This document shows positions 13,143-18,650 of a DNA stretch of 18,650 nt, in pieces. The notes beneath the pieces are model-generated. The model worked only from the letters and a program-made list of their open reading frames with translations, was not told where the DNA came from and ran no database searches. How positions within the stretch are numbered: position 1 is the first letter of the stretch; each line of letters starts with the position of its first letter. This DNA is from UBA93 sp964477205 (GTDB taxonomy: Archaea > Micrarchaeota > Micrarchaeia > Norongarragalinales > Norongarragalinaceae): NCBI GenBank assembly GCA_964477205.1, contig CAYZDE010000014.1:1-18650 (forward strand). The letters run 5' to 3'. A program made the translations under genes and the position numbers.

Positions 13143-13895
13143 TCAGTATTCCTCGATTCCCTTCTGCTTTTTTTGCAGTCCTTTGATTTTCGCGCTCGGA
13201 TTACCGATTTCATAGTCTAGCTTGTAGTACTCGAGGCCTTCCTGCTCCAACATTTTGTGCGCGTTCGAGGTTAAGTGGGGGCTGCATAGTATGCCTCGCA
13301 CTACTTTGCCTTTGCGCTTGCGTAGCTCTTTCACGTATCGCTTTAATTGCGTGACTGCTGCGAGGCCGGCGTTGCGGCGCTTGACTTCGATTGCAACCAA
13401 GTGGCCGAGCTTGTCCTCGGCGAGTATGTCAACGGCGCCCTTTGTCAAAGAGGATTCGCGCTTCAAGGGCTTCAAGCCGTTCTCGATTAAGTGCAAGTCC
13501 TGCATTATCAGCTTGGCTAGCTGCTTTTCCGAGCCGAATAATTTTAGTTTCTTGTCGTCGCGCATTTCGTGGCTGCCCGCGTAATCAACGCTAGAGAATT
13601 CGACTTCGATTATTTCGGTTAAAGGCTTGCGCCTGTGCGCGAGCACTACCAGTTTTTTTCCCTTGACGGCCGTGGTGACTCTCGCACCGGGGCCTTGATA
13701 GTTGATGGCGCTCATCTTCGTGCTTTGGTGCACGAGGAAAGTGCCGTCCGGCTTGATTACGAGTAAGCGGTCGCCTTCGCTGAGCTTGGACGCGGCGCGG
13801 CCCTCGTACTTAACGCAGCACTTGCCGATGACTATGGCCAGCTTCTTCTTATCGAGCGCCTCGTCAATAACGCGCTTAGCGTCCTTGAACTTCAC
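13143..13895 (-). CDS. nucS: NucS/EndoMS mismatch endonuclease
   Basis: 250 residues. EndoMS cuts both strands near mismatches in archaea and actinobacteria that lack MutS-MutL. The N-terminal beta domain (1-110) contains the INYQGPGARV loop used in base recognition. The C-terminal RecB-like nuclease domain has G-A-V-D156 and I-E170-V-K172, followed by AAVTQLKRYVKEL, all the expected metal and catalytic residues. The protein ends Q-K-G-I-E-E-Y (244-250), which fits a minimal PCNA-binding box at the extreme C-terminus. GTG 13895 overlaps the radical SAM stop by four bases (GTGA), a sign of translational coupling. Confidence 0.95.
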   Translation of the reverse strand: MKFKDAKRVIDEALDKKKLAIVIGKCCVKYEGRAASKLSEGDRLLVIKPDGTFLVHQSTKMSAINYQGPGARVTTAVKGKKLVVLAHRRKPLTEIIEVEFSSVDYAGSHEMRDDKKLKLFGSEKQLAKLIMQDLHLIENGLKPLKRESSLTKGAVDILAEDKLGHLVAIEVKRRNAGLAAVTQLKRYVKELRKRKGKVVRGILCSPHLTSNAHKMLEQEGLEYYKLDYEIGNPSAKIKGLQKKQKGIEEY

Positions 13896-14620
13896 TCTAC
13901 CACCACGCTCTTCACGTAGCGCTTAGCGTAAATCTCGAGTTCGCGCATCTTCTCTTTGGAGGGCGCGTCGGGATAATCATTCGTTAAGAGCTCTCCGGTA
14001 GGGGAGTAAGGGCGGAGCACGAAGCGGTCGCAGTAAGGGGACAAATAACGCGTGAGTGACTTCACTACTTCCGGCGAGTCATTCAATCCGGGAACCACGG
14101 TCAATGAAAACTCCTTGAAGACTCCTTGCCCCCGCTTTTCCAAGTAAGTTAGCGAGCGCAGTACATTGCTTAGTAAAACTTCAGCGTTCGGGAAGCCGCA
14201 AGAGCGCGCGTACTTCTCAGGCACTAACTCGTTCTTGAGGTCCATGGACACGTAGTCGACGAAGGGCAATAGTTGGTTGAGTGCTTCAGCATAGTACCCG
14301 GAAGTCTCGATTTTCACTGAAAAGCCGAGGCTCTTGGCGGACTCGCACAAGCCGGAGAGTGCGTTCGCTTGCATTAGCGGCTCGCCTCCGGTGAGCACGA
14401 GGGCTTCCGTTGCCTCGCTCACGCTCTTCAAGTGGTCGATAAAATATTCAACCGGCTTTTCACCAAAGGACACGGGGTTCACGAGAGGCGCCTCGTTACA
14501 ATAAGGGCAGTTGAGCGGGCAGCCGGACAAGTAAATAATGGTAGAGCGCTTTAACGGGTAAGCTTCCTCGTCGAAGTCGATTATGCTAGCGAATCGAATG
14601 TTCAATTTCCCACCGTTCAT
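13892..14620 (-). CDS. Radical SAM activating enzyme, NrdG2/PflA-like
   Basis: 242 residues from ATG 14618-14620. The 4Fe-4S motif C34-x3-C38-x2-C41 lies in YLSGCPLNCPYCNEAPLV, and LVLTGGEPLMQ supplies the SAM-binding GGE. Later KIETSG, VDYVSMDLKNEL, a VPGLND segment and FVLRPYSP are typical of activases of anaerobic ribonucleotide reductase (type 2) or pyruvate formate-lyase. No glycyl-radical enzyme is in the window, so the target is unknown. A longer frame to 14683 overlaps the upstream glycosyltransferase end; ATG 14620 gives the usual N-terminus and leaves a 20-base gap. It overlaps NucS by four bases. Confidence 0.88.
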   Translation of the reverse strand: MNGGKLNIRFASIIDFDEEAYPLKRSTIIYLSGCPLNCPYCNEAPLVNPVSFGEKPVEYFIDHLKSVSEATEALVLTGGEPLMQANALSGLCESAKSLGFSVKIETSGYYAEALNQLLPFVDYVSMDLKNELVPEKYARSCGFPNAEVLLSNVLRSLTYLEKRGQGVFKEFSLTVVPGLNDSPEVVKSLTRYLSPYCDRFVLRPYSPTGELLTNDYPDAPSKEKMRELEIYAKRYVKSVVVE

Positions 14621-14640
14621 AAGTTGCGTTGGAGTGGGAT

Positions 14641-15639
14641 TTATAGTTTTAGGAAGTACGCTGCCAGGGCAAGGCAACCGCAAATCGCGTACAAGGAGAG
14701 CACGGTTAACACTAATCGGCTTTCGCGCATCGGGTGAAGGGACAGGATGCGATGGAATAGAGTGTAATTCTCGCTATTCGCCCTGGGGGATAACTTGCCG
14801 TCGCTTGCTATTCGCGGGTTGTGGCACGCGCTGCGGCGCTCCACTTTCCTCCAAGAGTAGTACAGCGTGGCTGCGAACTCGTAGAACGCGGGGAGCAGGC
14901 AGATGACTGCGAATGACTCCATGTTACCGAGTATGGCGGCTACGGCGAGAGTGGTGCCGATAGTGTAAGTGCCGATGTCAGCGGGAAACACGCGCGCGGG
15001 AAACCAATTATAATTAAGGAATGCAAGGCAAGCTCCGAATAAGGCTGCTAGGAGTATTGCAGCGCCGATGGCGTTCGCGAGTAAAGCTATGGTGAGGAGG
15101 AACGCCGAGGCAACAGCCCCGATTCCCGCTTCCAAGCCGTTATAGCCGGCGCTCATGTTCACTGCGTTCGCCGCGCCGGTGATGCCTAACGGGATTAATA
15201 TTATAATATAAGCAAGGCCGAAATTAATGGCGCCGAAGAAAGGGAGCACCATTGAAGTCTCGCCTGCGGTGACCGCAATTAAGGGAACTGCGGCGAACAC
15301 TGGGAGCACTATCTTCAAGCGCGGGCTGATTTTGAACAAGTCATCGTAAACTCCGATTAAGGCAACGAGAGTTATGGATGCAAGCGAAGCAAGAAGGAGA
15401 GTGAACAAGCCGGTCTCTAAAGTGACTAATGATAAGTAAGCAATGCCTAAGCTCACCGCGGCAGTTATTCCGGCTAGCAAAGCGAACCCGCCCATGTTCG
15501 CGACTACTTGCTTATTCTTTTTGTTCGAGTCGCACGCGGTAATGCCCTTGCGCAGCGCGCTCTTAATGAACACGCGCGTTAGGAATAAAGTTACCAGGAA
15601 GGCGGCGAGGGATATTCCCGCGATGAAGGGCAAACCCAT
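14641..15639 (-). CDS. aglH: GPT/AglH-like dolichyl-phosphate sugar-phosphate transferase
   Basis: 332 residues with about ten hydrophobic helices. The enzyme moves a sugar-1-phosphate, commonly GlcNAc-1-P, from UDP-sugar to dolichyl phosphate, the first step in building the lipid-linked glycan. Motifs: GVYDDLF with D99-D100, NAVNMSAGYNGLEAG (158-172), which matches the eukaryotic GPT/Alg7 type rather than bacterial MraY, and VFPADIGTYTIG with D221. That last motif usually reads FxGD, so Ala replaces Gly. The cytoplasmic loop with RRSACHNPR to NYTLFH is the C-terminal substrate loop. The ATG lies one base after the AglB stop, consistent with a shared pathway. The symbol is by pathway role; the donor sugar is unknown. 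Confidence 0.85.
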   Translation of the reverse strand: MGLPFIAGISLAAFLVTLFLTRVFIKSALRKGITACDSNKKNKQVVANMGGFALLAGITAAVSLGIAYLSLVTLETGLFTLLLASLASITLVALIGVYDDLFKISPRLKIVLPVFAAVPLIAVTAGETSMVLPFFGAINFGLAYIIILIPLGITGAANAVNMSAGYNGLEAGIGAVASAFLLTIALLANAIGAAILLAALFGACLAFLNYNWFPARVFPADIGTYTIGTTLAVAAILGNMESFAVICLLPAFYEFAATLYYSWRKVERRSACHNPRIASDGKLSPRANSENYTLFHRILSLHPMRESRLVLTVLSLYAICGCLALAAYFLKL

Positions 15640-15640
15640 T

Positions 15641-18370
15641 TTAAGGCCTTCCCTCGTACTCGAAGACCTTAACCAGGTTGTTCGGCGAGCGGTAAACGAG
15701 CTTGAACCCGGGCAATTCCTCGAAGAAGAATAGCTTCACGAAGTTCGAGTCCACTAGATTGCTTTCCAACCCGTACACCGTGAGGTCCGGGTTCACGTTG
15801 ATTAATTGGTCTTGGTAATAAAACGAGGCGAGTAGATACGATGTGTTCTCTTCAGTAATAGTACCGGGTATTGCGCCGTAAATCGGGCGTTGGTAAGACG
15901 AATCAATTCCATTGCGGGAGAGCAGCAGGAACGAGTCCTGCGTTAGGCAGTACACCGCGCCGAAACTCGACTGGTAAGCTGGCATTTCCACTAGGCCGGA
16001 TGACGGGCAAGTGCCAACAAGGTTCAAGTACTCGAAGTAGTGCTCCGCCTCGTACTGGCTCTTGCCGGGCCCTTGTGTCCAATCGCTTATAGCGGATTCG
16101 GCCGGGCAAAACATCGAGATTTCGCTGTTGCAAGTGCCGCTTAAGTAAGCGAGTGCGCCCCACTTGCCGATTAGCTCCCAGTCAACCATCACGTGAGTAG
16201 CCCCGTGGTAATCCATTATCTCGTAGAACTCTTCGGGCGTTGCCTCGACGAATCCGTAAGCAACCCCCTGGTCCAGCAAACCCTTCTCGTTCACCGGGTC
16301 CAACACCGTGTCAGTGTTTCCGAAGAAAGTAGTCCAATGGCCGTAATCCCACCAACTCATCATGCGGGCCCCGTCGGGCAGTGACTCGGACATCCAATCG
16401 TAAGTATCAATCCAATCCAATGGAATGCGCGTGCTCTCCAGTTGCCGCATAGTACTAGGCACGGTGTTCGCTTGCGCTGCAACGCCAACCACGCTCAATA
16501 AAATGATGAGCCCGAGCGCAGCGTTCTTCACGAACTTATCGTCCGAAGTGACCTTCAACAATTTATTGGCATTCACTAGAACGCGCGATAACTCGCCTAG
16601 GACGTAACCCGTCGCCAGGCACAAGGCGAACGCGAGGTGCACCATGTATTTGAGCTTGTTCAACCCGATGAACGCAATCGGGAAGAAAATCAAGACTAGC
16701 AGCAAGGCAGAACGGCGCGAGCCCTCGGCAAAGTAATACGAAATAATCGACGCGGCAACTGCAACCGACAAGTAAATGAATACCGGATTCGCTGCAAGGA
16801 AAGACGCTCCCGAAACAAGCAAGTCAAAACCAAGGAACGCCCCGGCCGCCTCCAATACTCCGGAGGACTGCGACTGTAATGCAAGCAGTAATAATGAAAC
16901 CACGCCGAAAGCTAGCGCCTCTTTCTTGCGCTTGTGAGTCGCCAAGTCTATTACCGCGGAAGCCGCGGCAAGCAAGGCCGCGGATAACAACAATACTATC
17001 GGGTTGAGCACGCCGTAAGACGAAGCCCACAAACCCTCGCTCGTAACCCCCTCCTCTTGAATGGTCTTAGCCAGCGGCACGTGCGCCTTGGCAAAAGTCA
17101 ACTGGGTTTCAACAACGCGAACCGCGGTCCAACCGAAATCGGTGACAACGAAGAATAACGGGATACAAAGCAAGCCTACTGCGGCAAGCACTCCCAAACG
17201 CGCGTTGAATGAGTCACGGCCCTTCAAGAAGAACTCGCGAGCGTAGTACAACACTAAAGTCAAGCCGAGGCCGATTACCATTAAGTAGTGAAGGAAGCCC
17301 ACGCCCGCCCCCAAGTGGCCGGCTTGGTAAGTATCCACTACGAAAGAGCCGAGCCAAGCGCCGGCAACCACGAGCGCGTTCATCTTAATCAATTCCAAGT
17401 CGAGCGAACCCGAAAGGAAGTCAACTACCCCCTGCAGCGTAAGGTAAGAAGCGAGAATCATGAACGGCCAAACGTACTGCTGGCTTCCGAGTGCGGCTGC
17501 AACGCAAGCCAATGCGCCGAGAGCTGCGAGGCGCCAACTCTTACGGTTCACCAAGAGCACTAAAACCGCGAAGATGAGCATGGCCGTGAAGAAACCCCAA
17601 GGCTGCTGCTCGTTAACCCCTGCTGCGAGCTTCTTCACGATTTGAGGCGTGAGCGCGAAGAAAGCAGCCGGCGCAAGAGCCACGATGTCACCGAACTCAT
17701 CCTTAATGATTAAGAACGCGAGGAACGACAAGAGCGCGCCGACGAGCGGCGGGTACAATTGCGACATTAAAATTAGCGAGTCTTGTGAATAAGCGCCTAG
17801 GCCCGCGAACAACTCGTACAATGAATACCAAGCGCCTTGCGCGTACTGGGCAAGCGGAGCGTAGTGGCGGAACGCCTCCATCGGGTAATAAGCGTCACTC
17901 GAATACATCTCAATGTGGCCGTTCTGCACCAGCTCCTGCGTGAGCTTATCGTAATAGTACGGGTCGAACTCAAAGAAGTCCACTGAATGCGCGGGCACCA
18001 AGCGAACGTAGAAGCCCGTGAGGATGAAGAGCAATAAGAGAAGGTAAACCCAATTGTCTTTGAGTGTTTTCCAAACCACGGTCGCGTTCAAGCCGTCAAG
18101 CGACGGGAACTGCTTTTGCAGGAACAACGCCGCGATTGCGGCAATGAAAACAATTAGCGAGTTGGCTAATACCAGCGTTGAAGAGAACTCAAACCCTGCT
18201 AGGAAGTACTCGAAGAATAACAACAACGGAACTATGATTATCCCGAACGCCAGAGAGAGAAAAAACTTCTCGAAACGCGAGAGCTTTTCACCTTTCAGCG
18301 CAGCCAGGCCCAACAAGGTCCCGGGCATAATGATTGTAGTTAAAGACAATAATGCGGCTATCCAATTCAA
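15641..18370 (-). CDS. aglB: Oligosaccharyltransferase STT3/AglB with extended N-terminus
   Basis: 909 residues. AglB moves glycans from dolichyl carriers to Asn in N-x-S/T sequons outside the membrane. The catalytic WWDYG is at 673-677, in S-W-W-D-Y-G-H-W, at the start of the soluble C-terminal domain. F-E-F-D136-P-Y-Y-Y is the first external loop metal site. About 13 or more hydrophobic helices lie before residue 640. In well-studied AglB the first Asp is near residue 47; here it is at 136, and the added part holds about three more hydrophobic helices (roughly 36-58, 62-84, 106-122). TTG 18370 directly follows an in-frame stop and has GGTGGG just upstream, so this start is the longest possible; ATG at codon 15 is an alternative. 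It leads a six-gene unit. Confidence 0.95.
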   Translation of the reverse strand: MNWIAALLSLTTIIMPGTLLGLAALKGEKLSRFEKFFLSLAFGIIIVPLLLFFEYFLAGFEFSSTLVLANSLIVFIAAIAALFLQKQFPSLDGLNATVVWKTLKDNWVYLLLLLFILTGFYVRLVPAHSVDFFEFDPYYYDKLTQELVQNGHIEMYSSDAYYPMEAFRHYAPLAQYAQGAWYSLYELFAGLGAYSQDSLILMSQLYPPLVGALLSFLAFLIIKDEFGDIVALAPAAFFALTPQIVKKLAAGVNEQQPWGFFTAMLIFAVLVLLVNRKSWRLAALGALACVAAALGSQQYVWPFMILASYLTLQGVVDFLSGSLDLELIKMNALVVAGAWLGSFVVDTYQAGHLGAGVGFLHYLMVIGLGLTLVLYYAREFFLKGRDSFNARLGVLAAVGLLCIPLFFVVTDFGWTAVRVVETQLTFAKAHVPLAKTIQEEGVTSEGLWASSYGVLNPIVLLLSAALLAAASAVIDLATHKRKKEALAFGVVSLLLLALQSQSSGVLEAAGAFLGFDLLVSGASFLAANPVFIYLSVAVAASIISYYFAEGSRRSALLLVLIFFPIAFIGLNKLKYMVHLAFALCLATGYVLGELSRVLVNANKLLKVTSDDKFVKNAALGLIILLSVVGVAAQANTVPSTMRQLESTRIPLDWIDTYDWMSESLPDGARMMSWWDYGHWTTFFGNTDTVLDPVNEKGLLDQGVAYGFVEATPEEFYEIMDYHGATHVMVDWELIGKWGALAYLSGTCNSEISMFCPAESAISDWTQGPGKSQYEAEHYFEYLNLVGTCPSSGLVEMPAYQSSFGAVYCLTQDSFLLLSRNGIDSSYQRPIYGAIPGTITEENTSYLLASFYYQDQLINVNPDLTVYGLESNLVDSNFVKLFFFEELPGFKLVYRSPNNLVKVFEYEGRP

Positions 18371-18415
18371 TTAAACCCACCACTCAAAAGCGAATGCTAA
18401 TAGGAAACACCCATT

Positions 18416-18430
18416 CCGCCTTAAAAAAGG
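18416..18430 (-). promoter_or_regulatory. TATA-like box of the AglB operon
   Basis: On the minus strand CCTTTTTTAAGGCGG lies about 50 bases before the AglB start, giving a leader of about 25 bases that includes the GGTGGG site. The same run may also end transcription of the upstream gene, whose stop is only six bases away. Confidence 0.4.
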
Positions 18431-18435
18431 TTGTT

Positions 18436-18650
18436 TTAAGAGGGTAAAACTTTTCCAAAACCCAAACGATTCTTACGCCGTTTCAAAATCACTTCAATTT
18501 CACCGGGCTTATTCGAATAATTCAACCTAACCTGCTTATCGTGATGAGTGGGATTCACTAAAACCAACTTCCGCTTTGCTAACAGCTTTGCAACCCGTTC
18601 AATTTCATTTCCCGCGTGCTTTGAAAACCCGCGCCTAACCCAAGTGCTCC
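18436..18650 (-). CDS. Orphan gene cut by the right edge, C-terminal 70 residues
   Basis: A minus-strand frame is open from the edge to TAA at 18436-18438; the other two minus frames stop early. The 70 visible residues are strongly basic: a helical segment (GNEIERVAKLLAKRKLVLVN), then PTHHDKQVRLNYSN, a strand (GEIEVILKRRKNR) and LGFGKVLPS. No known motif was seen. The helix-turn-strand layout and charge would suit nucleic-acid binding, which is a guess. Codon use fits the neighbours. No start codon can be judged. Confidence 0.65.
   Translation of the reverse strand, partial: STWVRRGFSKHAGNEIERVAKLLAKRKLVLVNPTHHDKQVRLNYSNKPGEIEVILKRRKNRLGFGKVLPS

Noticed and set aside
14621..14683. Longer N-terminus for the radical SAM protein
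   Set aside because: It overlaps the end of the AglH-like gene and adds residues not seen in the family; ATG 14620 gives a normal start.

Overview
This window is archaeal. It carries ribosomal proteins found only in archaea and eukaryotes (eL44, eS27, eL30), an archaeal-type EF-2 with a diphthamide-type histidine, the two-subunit archaeal primase, a GINS subunit, NucS/EndoMS and an AglB-type oligosaccharyltransferase. Start codons are often GTG or TTG, and ribosome-binding sites resemble GGTGAT. The compact, partly broken ribosomal operons and several orphan proteins would fit a draft genome from a poorly sampled lineage, perhaps DPANN-like, but that placement is inference. A run of exactly 100 Ns (3612-3711) marks a scaffold gap, so order and distance across it are not certain.

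Left part (1-5080). A truncated orphan gene reads off the left edge and diverges from an orphan single-pass membrane protein (608-1678). Next come the primase genes: the large subunit PriL runs straight into the small subunit PriS with a -1 frame change at about 2584 and no PriL stop codon there. After the gap, two orphan genes lie on the minus strand (3712-4127 and 4169-5080).

Middle part (5202-11696, plus strand). First unit: GINS, eL44, eS27 and a PAC2-family protein, tightly packed. Second unit: eL30, a NusA-like KH protein, uS12, uS7, a small PspC-domain membrane protein and EF-2, behind its own promoter and a leader of about 100 nt. A terminator hairpin and a promoter follow, then a 53-residue SWIB-like protein.

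Right part (18370 down to 11745, minus strand). Six genes are packed with gaps of 0-20 bases or overlaps: AglB/STT3, a GPT/AglH-like sugar-phosphate transferase, a radical SAM activase, NucS, a HemK2/Mtq2-like methyltransferase and a DRG-like TGS GTPase. The first two serve N-glycosylation and the others genome or translation upkeep. A further minus-strand gene is cut by the right edge.

No rRNA, tRNA, CRISPR array, transposase or prophage gene was seen, and no gene-free stretch exceeds 300 bases. I found no clearly new multi-gene system. The most unusual signals are the PriL/PriS junction, a uS12 decoding loop that departs from the near-universal PNSA, the SWIB-like mini-protein within a cluster of palindromes, the extended AglB N-terminus and the orphan genes around the primase.
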